A stretch of DNA of 64,000 nt. It comes from Methylobacillus sp. MM3. Its GTDB lineage: Bacteria; Pseudomonadota; Gammaproteobacteria; Burkholderiales; Methylophilaceae. The position numbers were made by a program, and so were the translations under genes. The stretch lies in contig NZ_LXTQ01000058.1 in NCBI RefSeq assembly GCF_001645185.1, positions 1 to 64,000 on the forward strand, in the 5' to 3' direction. Shown piece by piece: positions 37,590-47,043 of the stretch; position 1 is the stretch's first letter, and the number at the start of each line of letters is the position of its first letter. The notes under the pieces are model-generated. The model made no database searches and was not told where the DNA came from. It saw only the letters and a list, made by a program, of their open reading frames with translations.

Positions 37590-38542
37590 TCGGTATTTCC
37601 GGCGAGTATGCTCATCACGGCCATGCGTACTGCAATGCCGTAGGTGACTTGGGGCAGGATCACGGATTGTGTGCCGTCGGCGACCGCGGAGTCGATCTCG
37701 ACGCCGCGGTTCATCGGCCCGGGATGCATCACGATGGCGTCGGGTTTTGCCAGCGCCAGCTTTTCCTGGGTCAGGCCATAGCATTTGAAGTACTCCTGCG
37801 CCGAGGAGAGCAGCGCTCCGCTCATGCGCTCGTTTTGCAGTCGCAGCATCATGACCACATCCACGCCTTTCAATCCTTCGCGCATGTCGTGATAGACCTG
37901 CACCCCCATGCGATCCACGCATTCCGGCAGCAGCGTCTTGGGCGCAATTACACGGACCTCAGGCACGCCCAGCGTCGTCAGCGCATGAATTTCGGAACGC
38001 GCCACGCGAGAGTGCAAGAGATCGCCGACGATGGCGATGCGCAGGTTATGCATGTCCGGCTTGTAGCGACGGATGGTGAACACGTCCAGCAAACCTTGCG
38101 TGGGATGCGCATGGCGACCGTCGCCGGCGTTGATCACATGGATGTGCGGTGCCACGTGGCGGGCGATGAAGTGTGCCGCGCCGGATTGCGAGTGGCGCAC
38201 CACGAACATGTCGGCATGCATCGCCGTCAGGTTATCCACCGTATCGAGGATCGTTTCCCCCTTGGATTGCGACGAACTGTTGACGTTGAGGCTGACCACG
38301 TCAGCGGATAATCGCTTGGCGGCAATTTCGAACGTCGTGCGGGTGCGCGTGCTGTTCTCGAAGAAGATATTGCACACCGTCTTGCCGCGCAGCAGCGGGA
38401 CCTTCTTGACCTCGCGTTCGGAAACGCCGGTAAAGGATTCGGCGGTATCCAGGATGTGACGCAAGATATCCTTGGACAATCCTTCAATGGACAACAGGTG
38501 CTGCAGCTCGCCGTTTTTATTGAGTTGCGGGTTTTGGGGCAT
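37586..38542 (-). CDS. pyrB: aspartate carbamoyltransferase catalytic subunit
   Basis: A 318-residue enzyme catalysing carbamoyl phosphate plus aspartate to carbamoyl aspartate, the committed pyrimidine step. [27 protein letters not shown] holds the carbamoyl-phosphate STRT site, [12 protein letters not shown] and [14 protein letters not shown] the others. The ATG lies only 3 bp from the MITE-like element, and no Shine-Dalgarno is visible, so translation may depend on sequence carried by the element. It fits the Pseudomonas-type PyrB-PyrC' complex. Confidence 0.95.
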   Translation of the reverse strand: MPQNPQLNKNGELQHLLSIEGLSKDILRHILDTAESFTGVSEREVKKVPLLRGKTVCNIFFENSTRTRTTFEIAAKRLSADVVSLNVNSSSQSKGETILDTVDNLTAMHADMFVVRHSQSGAAHFIARHVAPHIHVINAGDGRHAHPTQGLLDVFTIRRYKPDMHNLRIAIVGDLLHSRVARSEIHALTTLGVPEVRVIAPKTLLPECVDRMGVQVYHDMREGLKGVDVVMMLRLQNERMSGALLSSAQEYFKCYGLTQEKLALAKPDAIVMHPGPMNRGVEIDSAVADGTQSVILPQVTYGIAVRMAVMSILAGNTE

Positions 38543-38545
38543 GGT

Positions 38546-38816
38546 TAGGGCGTGTTCATATTAATTTCGCGTCTGCGACGAGGGCGGTTTGGGATGCCAT
38601 CCGCGAAGCAAGGCGCGTAGAATTGTAAGCCACTTCAAGCGGCTTGCGACAAAGGAGGGCGCCCAAACCGCCCCCGTCCCGAAGGGTTGCCAAGCTAACG
38701 CGCGTCTGCGGCGTTGCGAAGCTTGCGAATGGGGAGGCTATTCGCCGCGCTCCGCGTCTTGCATCCATCGCGTTGGCTTGACAACGCAGGCGTGAAATTA
38801 ATGTGAACACGCCCTA
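38546..38816. mobile_element. 271-bp MITE-like element with 32-bp terminal inverted repeats
   Basis: The ends TAGGGCGTGTTCATATTAAT (38546 onward) and the inverted copy ending at 38816 pair over 32 bp with only three differences. Internal inverted repeats include GGGCGGTTTGGG (38582-38593) with CCCAAACCGCCC (38662-38673). It has no reading frame of its own and lies between pyrR and pyrB. Its last TAG forms the pyrR stop codon, and its other end is 3 bp before the pyrB start. A TA target duplication is possible but cannot be proven. Other copies would have to be sought in the genome. Confidence 0.7.
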
Positions 38817-39311
38817 GCCATTCTCGTGCAGCTTGAAGGAGAATTTTCCTGCGTCGTCGCGCAGCAATTCCAGGCTTTGCTGCGGCGCCAGTTCAAGATG
38901 GGTGCCGACGATTTGCGCTTCGACCGGCATTTCGCGTCCACCGCGATCCACCAGTACTGCCAGCGTGATCTTGGCCGGGCGGCCGTAATCGAACAGCTCG
39001 TTCATCGCGCCGCGTATGGTGCGGCCGGTGTAGAGCACGTCATCGATCAGTATGATGTGGCAACCTTCGACGTCGAAAGGAATATGGGAAGGTTTGACCT
39101 GCGGATGCAGGCCGCGCTGTTCGAAATCGTCGCGGTAGAAGGAGATATCGAGCGTGCCGTGTGGCACTTCGCCATTCAGCATCACATGGAGACGCTCGGC
39201 AATCCAGGCGCCTCCGCTATGGATGCCGACCAGCGCGACATGGCCGCCGAGTAACGGCCGGATTTTTTCCGCCAGCATTGCCAGCAAGGGTTCGGCGTCA
39301 GGCAGTTGCAT
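38814..39311 (-). CDS. pyrR: PyrR bifunctional regulator / uracil phosphoribosyltransferase
   Basis: A 165-residue type I PRTase. GHVALVGIHSGGAWIAERLH is the flexible-loop region, DISFYRDDFEQRGLHPQVKPSHIPFDVEGCHIILIDDVLYTGRTIRGAMNELFDYGRPAKITLAVLVDRGGREMPVEAQIVGTHL contains the PRPP loop (ILIDDVLYTGRT). It makes UMP from uracil and in many bacteria regulates pyr genes; no PyrR-binding anti-terminator is seen upstream. Its start overlaps ruvX by 14 bp, and its TAG stop comes from the MITE. Confidence 0.94.
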   Translation of the reverse strand: MQLPDAEPLLAMLAEKIRPLLGGHVALVGIHSGGAWIAERLHVMLNGEVPHGTLDISFYRDDFEQRGLHPQVKPSHIPFDVEGCHIILIDDVLYTGRTIRGAMNELFDYGRPAKITLAVLVDRGGREMPVEAQIVGTHLELAPQQSLELLRDDAGKFSFKLHENG

Positions 39312-39765
39312 CGTGATCCAGATATTGTTGCAGAATAAGTTGAGCCGCGACCTGATCCAGCATGGGTTTCTGCCTGCGGCCGCCGATGCCGGCCTGTTTC
39401 AGCGTCTGGCTGGCTTCAGCCGAACTCAGGCGTTCGTCGACCATGGCTACCGGCAGGCGAAAGCGGCCTTCCAGCCGGCGTGCGAATTTTTTGCAGAGCA
39501 GGGTCAGCTCGTGCTCGGTTCCGTCCAGATGCATCGGCAGGCCGACCACCAGTTGCGCAGGCTGCCATTCTGCAATCAGACTGCCGATCACGGCGAAGCG
39601 TACGTCGTTGCTTTCGGCGGAAATGGTTTGCAGAGGATGTGCGATGCGCATCAGGGTGTCGCCCACGGCTACACCAATGCGTTTTTCGCCGAAATCGAAA
39701 GCGAGGATGGTGCCGATTGCCTGAGTGGGTGGGGTCGGGTGAGCGGCTTGTGCGGCCACGTGCAT
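39298..39765 (-). CDS. ruvX: Holliday junction resolvase homolog YqgF/RuvX
   Basis: A 155-residue RNase H-fold nuclease. TILAFDFGEKRIGVAVGD is the metal-binding first strand, QLVVGLPMHLDGTEHELTLLCKKFARRL the middle and VAMVDERLSSAEASQTLKQAGIGGRRQKPMLDQVAAQLILQQYLD the last with the catalytic acids. The family acts in 16S rRNA 5' maturation and possibly recombination. It overlaps yqgE by one base (TGATG), as in the conserved yqgE-ruvX pair. A short N-terminal extension (about 17 residues) precedes the core. Confidence 0.94.
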   Translation of the reverse strand: MHVAAQAAHPTPPTQAIGTILAFDFGEKRIGVAVGDTLMRIAHPLQTISAESNDVRFAVIGSLIAEWQPAQLVVGLPMHLDGTEHELTLLCKKFARRLEGRFRLPVAMVDERLSSAEASQTLKQAGIGGRRQKPMLDQVAAQLILQQYLDHDATA

Positions 39766-40343
39766 CAGGCGTGCCCTGCGTCTTCGGAAAGACGGGCAAA
39801 GTCGAGACCGAGCAGGTTCATTGCGGCATTCAGCCTCTGGTCGCTGGGCAAGTCGAAGATTACCGTGTTTTCCGCAGGAACGGTCAACCAGGCATTTTGT
39901 GCAATTTCCTGTTCCAGCTGGCCCGCCGCCCAGCCGGCGTAACCCAGCGTGACCAGCATTTTTTCCGGGCCGATGCCGCTTGCGCAGGCTTCCAGGATGT
40001 CCTTGGAGGTCGTGAGTGCGGTATCGCCGTTGACCACCAGCGAAGATTGCCAGTGTCCGACAGGTTGATGCAGCACGAAACCCCGATCGATGTGTACCGG
40101 CCCGCCGAAATACACGGTTTCCTGGCCGAGTTGTTCGCTCTGTGCTTCGAGATTGATCTGCTGGAACAGGTCGTTGAGATTCATGTCGATGGGGCGGTTG
40201 ATGACAATGCCCATTGCGCCCTGGTCGTTGTGTTCGCAGACATACGTGACCGATTTGGCAAAATAGGGATCGGCCATGGCGGGCATGGCGATGAGGAAGT
40301 GTCCGGTAAGGTTGACGTTTTCCACGATCCGATTATCGCACAA
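39765..40343 (-). CDS. yqgE: YqgE/AlgH family protein
   Basis: A 192-residue UPF0301 protein. [65 protein letters not shown] and [25 protein letters not shown] are the family motifs. It is soluble, with an unknown biochemical role; AlgH was named from alginate regulation in Pseudomonas. It starts 6 bp after ribBX and is followed by ruvX, so pyrimidine, riboflavin and these genes form one tight minus-strand run. Confidence 0.93.
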   Translation of the reverse strand: MCDNRIVENVNLTGHFLIAMPAMADPYFAKSVTYVCEHNDQGAMGIVINRPIDMNLNDLFQQINLEAQSEQLGQETVYFGGPVHIDRGFVLHQPVGHWQSSLVVNGDTALTTSKDILEACASGIGPEKMLVTLGYAGWAAGQLEQEIAQNAWLTVPAENTVIFDLPSDQRLNAAMNLLGLDFARLSEDAGHA

Positions 40344-40349
40344 TCATGT

Positions 40350-41435
40350 TTACTTGGGTTCCAGATAGCCCACGATTTCGAGTTCAAAGCCGGTCATGCT
40401 CGGCATTTTGCGCGGCATGGCCAACAATTTCATTTTTCTGACGCCGAGATCGAGCAAAATCTGCGATCCAATGCCGTAATCGCGCAGATCCTGACGGAAT
40501 CGAACCGGCTCATCCGCCTGCTGGATGCGCTCCACGAGTTGCCGGCCATTCTCGTTGCGCCGCAACAGGATCATCACGCCGCATTCCGCCTGCTGAATCG
40601 TCTGCATTGCATCAAGCAGATTCCAGGAGTGGCTGCGGCTGCTGTTATCGAGCAGGTCGAGCATAGAAAGCGGCTCATGCACCCGCACCAGCACTTCTTT
40701 TTCGGTATCCGGTTCACCTTTGACCAGCGCCAGATGCGTTTCGTTTGCAGTTTTGTCGGCGTAGGCGATCAAACGCATGGCGCCGTAGGGCGTCTGCACC
40801 ATCCGCTCTGCTGCGCGCTCGATCAGGCGCTCGTTCTGGCTGCGGTAGTGGATCAAGTCGGCGATGGTGCCGATCTTGAGATTATGTTCCTGCGCGAACT
40901 CGATCAAGTCCGGCAGTCGGGCCATGCTGCCGTCGTCCTTGAGAATTTCGCAGATGACCCCGGTTGGAGCCAGACCGGCCAGCGCAGCCAGGTCGCAGCC
41001 GGCTTCGGTATGGCCGGCGCGGGAGAGGACGCCGCCATTCTGCGCCATCAGCGGGAAGATATGTCCCGGGCTGACGATATCCTCCGGCCCGGCGTTCTTT
41101 GCCACTGCCGCCTGGATGGTGCGCGCGCGGTCGGCGGCAGAGATGCCCGTTGTTACTCCGGTGGCGGCTTCGATGGAAATCGTGAAATTGGTGCCCAGGC
41201 CGGAAGCGTTTTCGCGCACCATCAGCGGCAGGTTGAGCTGATGGCAGCGTTCTTCGGTCAATGTCAGGCAAATCAGTCCGCGGCCGTGCTTCGCCATGAA
41301 GTTGATGTGCTCAGGCGTCACGAATTGCGCCGCCAGCACCAGATCGCCTTCGTTCTCGCGGTCTTCCTCATCGACCAGCACGACCATGCGGCCGTTGCGA
41401 ATCTCATCGATGATTTCCTGAATGGGGCTGATCAT
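40350..41435 (-). CDS. ribB: RibBX-type DHBP synthase with degenerate GTP cyclohydrolase II half
   Basis: A 361-residue protein. The first about 205 residues are 3,4-dihydroxy-2-butanone 4-phosphate synthase, converting ribulose 5-phosphate: [36 protein letters not shown] and [14 protein letters not shown] with the acidic metal-binding residues. The second half resembles RibA ([24 protein letters not shown]) but the zinc Cys cluster expected after RVH..C is missing: the segment reads [26 protein letters not shown] without any Cys. This matches the RibBX variant known in Proteobacteria. GTP cyclohydrolase II must come from elsewhere. It overlaps ribE by 4 bp. Confidence 0.92.
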   Translation of the reverse strand: MISPIQEIIDEIRNGRMVVLVDEEDRENEGDLVLAAQFVTPEHINFMAKHGRGLICLTLTEERCHQLNLPLMVRENASGLGTNFTISIEAATGVTTGISAADRARTIQAAVAKNAGPEDIVSPGHIFPLMAQNGGVLSRAGHTEAGCDLAALAGLAPTGVICEILKDDGSMARLPDLIEFAQEHNLKIGTIADLIHYRSQNERLIERAAERMVQTPYGAMRLIAYADKTANETHLALVKGEPDTEKEVLVRVHEPLSMLDLLDNSSRSHSWNLLDAMQTIQQAECGVMILLRRNENGRQLVERIQQADEPVRFRQDLRDYGIGSQILLDLGVRKMKLLAMPRKMPSMTGFELEIVGYLEPK

Positions 41436-42037
41436 GCGAGCTCAGGCTCAGTATTCCATTGCGCCATGCGCTCGACGTAGCGCGCAATCAGGTCGATTTC
41501 GAGATTCACACGGCTGCCGACGCCGAGTTGATTAAGCGTCGTGACTTCGAGAGTATGAGGGATCAGGTTGATGCTGAAAGTATCGCCTTCGATACTGTTC
41601 ACCGTCAGGCTGACGCCATCGACGGCAATCGAGCCCTTGGCCGCGATATAGCGCGAGATCGCATGCGGAGCGCGCACCGCGAGCAGCATGCAGTCGCCGA
41701 GCCGGTCGAACTTGACCACCTGCCCCACGCCATCCACATGCCCGCTCACCAGATGGCCGCCGAGCCGGTCGGCAAGGCGCATGGCCTTTTCCAGGTTGAC
41801 CGGCTTTTTCGTGTCCAGCCCGACCGTGCACGACAGGGTTTCCCTGGAGACGTGTACCTCAAAGCTGTTGTTGTCGAATTTCACCACCGTCAGGCAGACC
41901 CCATTGACCGCGATGCTGTCGCCCAGCGCGACGTCGCTCATGTCGAGATCGCCCACGGCGATATCCAGGCGCGCATCCTCACCCGCGGTTGCGATGCGCT
42001 CTATTTGGCCCACGGCCTGTATGATTCCGGTAAACAT
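41432..42037 (-). CDS. ribE: riboflavin synthase alpha chain
   Basis: A 201-residue protein of two lumazine-binding half-barrels: MFTGIIQAVGQIERI...DSIAVNGVCLTV...FEVHVSRETL and HLVSGHVDGVGQVV...SIAVDGVSLTVN...INLIPHTLEVTTLNQLGVGSRVNLEIDLIARYVER. It dismutates two 6,7-dimethyl-8-ribityllumazine molecules to riboflavin. The start at MFTGII is the family start; a longer frame from 42067 is rejected. Only 50 bp separate it from the divergent lolC, leaving no space for an FMN riboswitch. Confidence 0.95.
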   Translation of the reverse strand: MFTGIIQAVGQIERIATAGEDARLDIAVGDLDMSDVALGDSIAVNGVCLTVVKFDNNSFEVHVSRETLSCTVGLDTKKPVNLEKAMRLADRLGGHLVSGHVDGVGQVVKFDRLGDCMLLAVRAPHAISRYIAAKGSIAVDGVSLTVNSIEGDTFSINLIPHTLEVTTLNQLGVGSRVNLEIDLIARYVERMAQWNTEPELA

Positions 42038-42087
42038 AGGCGCGATTTTAGCAGATTGAGTTGCCAACCCTGCTAGAATTCCTTCCC

Positions 42088-43341
42088 ATGTCTTTGCCTT
42101 TCGAACTCTTCATCGGCTTGCGCTATACCCGCGCCAAGCGCCGCAATCATTTCATTTCGTTTATTTCGATGACCAGTATGGTCGGCATCGCGCTTGGCGT
42201 CGCGGCGCTGATTGTCGTACTGTCGGTGATGAACGGTTTCCAGCACGAACTGCGCTCGCGGATACTGGGCGTGGCCTCGCATTTGCAGATCAGCGGGGCG
42301 AACAATGCTTTGAGCGATTGGCCGAGCGTGGCGGAATTCGTGCGCGGCCAGCCGGAGGTGCAGGCCAGTGCGCCCTACATCATGGCGCAAGGCATGCTGT
42401 CGTTCGGGCAGGCAGTGCAGGGCACCATCGTGCGCGGCGTGTTGCCGGAGCAGGAAGACAAGGTCGCCGAAATCGGCCAGCATATTCGCGCGGGCCGTTT
42501 CGATGCCTTGAAGCCGGGTGGTTTCGGCATTGTGCTAGGCGCCGACCTGGCGCTGGCGCTCGGGGTGGGCGTCGGCGACAAGGTGGTCGTGATGGCGCCG
42601 CAAGGGCAGTTCACGCCAACCGGCATGGTGCCGCGCCTGAAGCAGTTTCGCGTGGTGGGCATTTTTCAGGTGGGCATGTATGAATACGATTCCGCGCTGG
42701 CGCTGATTCACTTGCAGGATGCCGCGACGCTGTACCGCATGGGCGACAAGGTTTCCGGCCTGCGTCTCAAACTCGACGATCTTTACCGTGCGCCGCAGGT
42801 TGCGCGCGATCTTGGGCTGAAGCTCGAATCGCAAGGAGCGTATTACATCAGCGACTGGACGGAACAGCATGCCAATTTCTTCCGCGCGGTGCAGATGGAA
42901 AAGCGCGTGATGTTCGTGATTCTTACTCTTATTGTTGCGGTGGCGGCATTCAATATCGTTTCGACGCTGGTGATGGCGGTGACGGACAAGCGCGCCGATA
43001 TCGCCATCCTGCGCACGCTGGGGGCGAGTCAGCCCAGCATCATGCGCATTTTTATCGTGCAGGGCGCGCTGATTGGCGTAATCGGTACTTTGATGGGGGT
43101 GATCGGCGGGGTGCTGCTGGCGCTGAATATCGAAACCGTTGTGCCCTTCATCGAGCATGTGTTTGGCATCCAGTTCCTCGCCAAGGACGTGTACTACATC
43201 AGCGATTTGCCTTCCGAACTGCAATGGAGCGACGTCACCATGATTACTTCGATGTCGCTGGTGCTGAGCCTGCTGGCGACGCTGTACCCGAGCTGGCGCG
43301 CGGCAAAAACCAATCCGGCGGAGGCGTTGCGCTATGAATAA
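42088..43341 (+). CDS. lolC: lipoprotein-releasing ABC permease LolC/LolE
   Basis: A 417-residue inner-membrane permease. [68 protein letters not shown] is the first helix and start of the periplasmic domain; three further helices lie at the C-terminus ([49 protein letters not shown], and the last). LolC and LolE are related and which one this is cannot be settled; only one permease gene is present, so it may form a homodimer. ATG 42088 follows a weak Shine-Dalgarno. With lolD it extracts lipoproteins for LolA. Confidence 0.94.
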   Translation: MSLPFELFIGLRYTRAKRRNHFISFISMTSMVGIALGVAALIVVLSVMNGFQHELRSRILGVASHLQISGANNALSDWPSVAEFVRGQPEVQASAPYIMAQGMLSFGQAVQGTIVRGVLPEQEDKVAEIGQHIRAGRFDALKPGGFGIVLGADLALALGVGVGDKVVVMAPQGQFTPTGMVPRLKQFRVVGIFQVGMYEYDSALALIHLQDAATLYRMGDKVSGLRLKLDDLYRAPQVARDLGLKLESQGAYYISDWTEQHANFFRAVQMEKRVMFVILTLIVAVAAFNIVSTLVMAVTDKRADIAILRTLGASQPSIMRIFIVQGALIGVIGTLMGVIGGVLLALNIETVVPFIEHVFGIQFLAKDVYYISDLPSELQWSDVTMITSMSLVLSLLATLYPSWRAAKTNPAEALRYE

Positions 43342-44011
43342 TACTGCGGTAGTCGCCTGCCGCGATTTGCACAAGACCTATACCGGGCTTGAGGTTGCCG
43401 TATTGAACGGCATCGACCTTTCCATCGCGCAAGGGGAACAGGTTGCCATCGTCGGCGCTTCTGGCTCGGGCAAGAGCACCTTGCTGCATTTGCTGGGCGG
43501 GCTGGATGCGCCGTCGCAAGGCGAAGTCGATATTCTCGGCAATCCCCTGGCTCGCCTCAGCGAGTCGAAGCGTGGCGAATTGCGCAATCGCTCGCTTGGT
43601 TTCATTTATCAGTTTCACCATTTGCTGCCGGAATTCACCGCGCTGGAAAACGTCGCGATGCCGCTGATGATACGCCGGATGGCACGCCCTGAAGCGCTGG
43701 AACAGGCGGAGGCGATACTCGGGAAAGTCGGACTGGGCAAGCGCATGCAGCATATGCCGGGCGAGCTTTCGGGCGGGGAGCGTCAGCGGGCGGCGGTGGC
43801 GCGCGCATTGGTGACCAATCCTCAATGTGTGCTGGCGGACGAACCGACCGGCAATCTGGATCGCCACACCGCCCACAGCGTATTCGACCTGATGCTGGAC
43901 CTGAATCGTGACCTCGGCACCAGTTTGGTCGTCGTCACGCACGATATGGAGCTCGCCAACCGGCTGGGGCGTGTTCTGCGGCTGGAAGACGGCCATCTGC
44001 TGCTCGACTGA
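43334..44011 (+). CDS. lolD: lipoprotein-releasing ABC ATPase LolD
   Basis: A 225-residue ATPase: [33 protein letters not shown] (Walker A), [47 protein letters not shown] (signature and Walker B) and [22 protein letters not shown]. The Q-loop segment [21 protein letters not shown] is LolD-specific. The start overlaps lolC by 8 bp. With LolC/E it hydrolyses ATP to release lipoproteins from the inner membrane to LolA. Confidence 0.96.
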   Translation: MNNTAVVACRDLHKTYTGLEVAVLNGIDLSIAQGEQVAIVGASGSGKSTLLHLLGGLDAPSQGEVDILGNPLARLSESKRGELRNRSLGFIYQFHHLLPEFTALENVAMPLMIRRMARPEALEQAEAILGKVGLGKRMQHMPGELSGGERQRAAVARALVTNPQCVLADEPTGNLDRHTAHSVFDLMLDLNRDLGTSLVVVTHDMELANRLGRVLRLEDGHLLLD

Positions 44012-44026
44012 TCCGGCGGACAGCGA

Positions 44027-46402
44027 ATGCGTAGCGCCATACTCGCGTTCGTGTTCGGAGTGTGGCTGTTGCAACAGCAGGCCACGCTGCCGTCGCCGGC
44101 CTGGTTCGCGGCATTCGTACTGATCGGCTTGCCTTTCCTGTTGCGTCGGCATGCGGCGCTTTTCCGTATATTCATCGTTTTGGTTTCCCTGCTTGCCGGC
44201 TTTTTGTGGGCAAGCGGCGTGGCACATCTGCGATTAGCCGATGCCTTGCCGTCGGAATGGGAAAGCAGGGATGTTCAGGTCGTGGGCGTGGTGGCCTCCC
44301 TGCCGCAATTGCAGGAGCGCGGCGAGCGTTTTCTATTCGATGTGGAACGCGTTGTAACGGAGAATGCGACAGTGCCGCAGCGAATCTCCATCGCCCGTTA
44401 TTTTGCGGGCTATCGCGAGACTGCACCTGCAAATGCCCAAAGCGAGTTCCGTCCGGGCGAACGCTGGCAGCTTACCGTCAGGTTGAAACGCCCTCACGGC
44501 ACCTATAATCCCCACGGTTTCGATTTCGAGGAATGGGCGCTGGAGCGCAACATCCGCGCCACCGGCTATCTGCGGACCAGCTCTGACAATGCCAGATTGG
44601 CGCCGTTGATTTATCGGCCGTCCTATATGATCGAGCGTGTCCGCGAGGCTGTGCGCGAGCGCTTCCAGTCTGTGCTCGGCGATGCACCGTATGCCGGAGT
44701 GTTGCTTGCGCTGGCCATCGGCGACGACGATGCGATCAATGACGACGATTGGGAAACCTTTCGGCGGACGGGCACGGTGCATTTGATGTCGATTTCAGGA
44801 TTGCACGTCACGATGGTGGCGAGCCTGGGGTTTGCGCTGGTGTTCGCCTTGTGGCGACGCATAGAGCGGCTGGCGCTGCGATTGCCGGCACGCAAGGCTG
44901 CAGCGGTGGCTGGGGTGGTAATGGCAGGGGTTTACGCACTGCTGGCCGGTTTTGCCGTGCCGACACAACGGACGTTCTACATGCTGGCAGTCTTGGCAGC
45001 CGCTTTATGGTCCGGACGCGCGGTTTCCATGTCGCTGGTGCTGTGCTGGGCCTTGCTGGTTGTGGTGATACTCGATCCGTGGGCGGTACTGGCGCCGGGA
45101 TTCTGGCTGTCTTTCGGTGCGGTAGCCTTGCTGGCTTATGCCGGAAGTCATCGACTCGCCAGGCCGGGTTGGTTAAAGGAATCCGTACGGGCGCAGTGGG
45201 TGATTACGCTGGGGCTGACACCCTTGCTGCTGGCCTTGTTCCAGCAGGTTTCCATGATTTCACCCGTGGCGAATGCCTTTGCCATTCCGTTGATCAGCCT
45301 GGTGGTAACGCCGCTTGCCTTGCTGGGCGCGGTTATTCCCGTAGATACGCTGTTACTGGCGGCGCATGCCATCATGGGCTGGTGCATGCGCCTGCTGCAA
45401 ATGGGCGCCGAGCTTCCTGTGGCGGTCTGGCAGCAACATGCTCCGCCGGCGTGGGCAGTTATTGCCGGCATCGTCGGTATTTCATGGATGCTGCTGCCGC
45501 GCGGTTTCCCCATGCGCTGGCTGGGTGGGGTCGGGCTGGCACCGATGTTCCTGCTGTTGCCGGCAACGCCGCCATCGGGAGCGTTGCATGCGGCTGTGCT
45601 GGATGTCGGACAAGGCTTGTCCGTGGTGCTTCAGACGGCGAACCATACGCTTTTGTACGATGCCGGCCCCGGGTATTCGAAGGATGCAGACAGCGGCAAT
45701 CGCATTGTGATTCCATATCTGCGCGGCCAAGGAATTGGTCGTCTGGATGGCATCGTGCTCTCGCATGACGACAGCGATCACACCGGAGGTGCAGCTTCGG
45801 TGATGAAAGGTTTGCCTGTGGGCTGGCTGGCGTCGCCACTGCCGGCGGGGCATCCGCTCCAAGGCATGGCCGGGCGCGATGTCCCTTGCTTTGCCGGTCA
45901 GTCCTGGACTTGGGATGGCGTGCGATTCGAAATGCTGCATCCACTGCAGCAGAGTTACAGCATCGACAAGCTCAGGGATAACGACCGCAGCTGCGTGCTC
46001 AAGATCGTCAGCATGCATGGAAGCCTGCTGATTGCAGGGGATATCGAAAGAATGACCGAGCTGGAGTTGCTTGAACGTGCTGGCCGCTCGCTCGAGGCCG
46101 ATGTGCTGATAGTGCCGCACCATGGGAGCAAGACTTCTTCCACGCCTGAATTCGTGCAGCAGGTCGATCCGCAAGTCGCGGTCATGACGGCAGGTTACCG
46201 CAATCGCTTTGGGCATCCCAAGAAGGAAGTGCTCGAACGCTATCGCGAAATCGGCAGCACGATCTACCGCAGCGACCGCGATGGCGCCATCCTGATCGAC
46301 TTCGACCGCGGAGGCATGACCGCTGGAGCATGGCGCCGGAAAGCGCCGCGATACTGGCACGAGCAAGGTGCCGGGCTTGCTGAAAACAGTGGCGCAGGAT
46401 AA
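44027..46402 (+). CDS. comEC: competence DNA channel protein ComEC/Rec2
   Basis: A 791-residue membrane protein. Three or four N-terminal helices and an OB-like soluble part come first (DUF4131 region), then the Competence domain with many helices (RVREAVRERFQSVLGDAPYAGVLLALAIGDDDAINDDDWETFRRTGTVHLMSISGLHVTMVASLGFALVFALW, a family hallmark), and finally a beta-lactamase-like domain with DVGQGLSVVLQTANHTLLYDAGP and VLSHDDSDHTGG as metal site. It imports single-stranded DNA across the inner membrane. It lies between lolD and exbB, a common arrangement. Together with pilT, pilU and pilins it argues for natural transformation ability, which still depends on comEA and comF elsewhere. Confidence 0.94.
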   Translation: MRSAILAFVFGVWLLQQQATLPSPAWFAAFVLIGLPFLLRRHAALFRIFIVLVSLLAGFLWASGVAHLRLADALPSEWESRDVQVVGVVASLPQLQERGERFLFDVERVVTENATVPQRISIARYFAGYRETAPANAQSEFRPGERWQLTVRLKRPHGTYNPHGFDFEEWALERNIRATGYLRTSSDNARLAPLIYRPSYMIERVREAVRERFQSVLGDAPYAGVLLALAIGDDDAINDDDWETFRRTGTVHLMSISGLHVTMVASLGFALVFALWRRIERLALRLPARKAAAVAGVVMAGVYALLAGFAVPTQRTFYMLAVLAAALWSGRAVSMSLVLCWALLVVVILDPWAVLAPGFWLSFGAVALLAYAGSHRLARPGWLKESVRAQWVITLGLTPLLLALFQQVSMISPVANAFAIPLISLVVTPLALLGAVIPVDTLLLAAHAIMGWCMRLLQMGAELPVAVWQQHAPPAWAVIAGIVGISWMLLPRGFPMRWLGGVGLAPMFLLLPATPPSGALHAAVLDVGQGLSVVLQTANHTLLYDAGPGYSKDADSGNRIVIPYLRGQGIGRLDGIVLSHDDSDHTGGAASVMKGLPVGWLASPLPAGHPLQGMAGRDVPCFAGQSWTWDGVRFEMLHPLQQSYSIDKLRDNDRSCVLKIVSMHGSLLIAGDIERMTELELLERAGRSLEADVLIVPHHGSKTSSTPEFVQQVDPQVAVMTAGYRNRFGHPKKEVLERYREIGSTIYRSDRDGAILIDFDRGGMTAGAWRRKAPRYWHEQGAGLAENSGAG

Positions 46403-46437
46403 AGTAGCGCGAATTTTCAAGAACAGGGAATGCCATC

Positions 46438-47043
46438 GTGTGGAGTATCATTCAGGCGGCCGGCTGGCCGATTTGGCCGCTGATTTTCGCCTCGATCGTT
46501 TCATTGGCCATCATCGCCGAGCGTTTCTGGGTACTGCGTTCCGACATCATCGCCCCCAAGACGCTATTGCCGGAAGTGCAGCAATGGCTGAAGCAGGGCG
46601 GTGTGACCAAGGAGACCTGCACACGGCTTGAGCAGCATTCGCCGCTCGGCGCCATCTTCGCCGCGGCGATCTGCAATATAGGCAATTCGCGCGAAGTCAT
46701 GAAGGAATCCATCGAGGAATCCGGTCGCGCAGTGACGCACAACCTGGATCGCTACCTGACCACCCTGGGCACGATTGCTGCGGTGAGCCCGCTGCTCGGC
46801 CTGCTCGGCACCGTCATCGGCATGGTGGAACTGTTCGGCGCCTTCACCGCGACCGGCCACGACGTGGCGCAATTTGCCCGCGGTATTTCCGTGGCGCTCT
46901 ACAACACGGCGATGGGGATCATCGTCGCGGTTCCTAGCATGATTTTCTATCGCCATTTTCGCGCCAAGGTAGACGCCCTGATCGTCGAAATGGAGCAGGA
47001 AGCGATCAAGCTGGTTGAAATCATCCAGGGCGAGCGCAAGTAA
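46438..47043 (+). CDS. exbB: ExbB/TolQ-family proton-channel protein
   Basis: A 201-residue inner-membrane protein with three helices: WSIIQAAGWPIWPLIFASIVSLAIIAERF, LTTLGTIAAVSPLLGLLGTVIGMVELFGAF and FARGISVALYNTAMGIIVAVPSMIFYRHF. The sequence AVSPLLGLLGTV is the pore segment. The start codon is GTG with AGGGAA before it. It powers TonB-type or Tol-type energy transfer with the ExbD encoded 0 bp later. This pair next to msbA-lpxK is conserved in betaproteobacteria. Confidence 0.92.
   Translation: MWSIIQAAGWPIWPLIFASIVSLAIIAERFWVLRSDIIAPKTLLPEVQQWLKQGGVTKETCTRLEQHSPLGAIFAAAICNIGNSREVMKESIEESGRAVTHNLDRYLTTLGTIAAVSPLLGLLGTVIGMVELFGAFTATGHDVAQFARGISVALYNTAMGIIVAVPSMIFYRHFRAKVDALIVEMEQEAIKLVEIIQGERK

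Noticed and set aside
37590-37922. N-terminal extension of pyrC'
   Set aside because: It lies within pyrB in another frame and resembles no protein; the start at 37589 overlaps pyrB as ATGA.
38556-38810. 84-codon open frame inside the inverted-repeat element
   Set aside because: Follows the palindromic sequence; no start signal and no protein-like composition.
39480-41480. 666-codon open frame on the plus strand
   Set aside because: Antisense to ruvX, yqgE and ribBX; no family-like motif.
42038-42087. FMN riboswitch before ribE
   Set aside because: Only 50 bp to the divergent lolC; too short for the conserved RFN fold.
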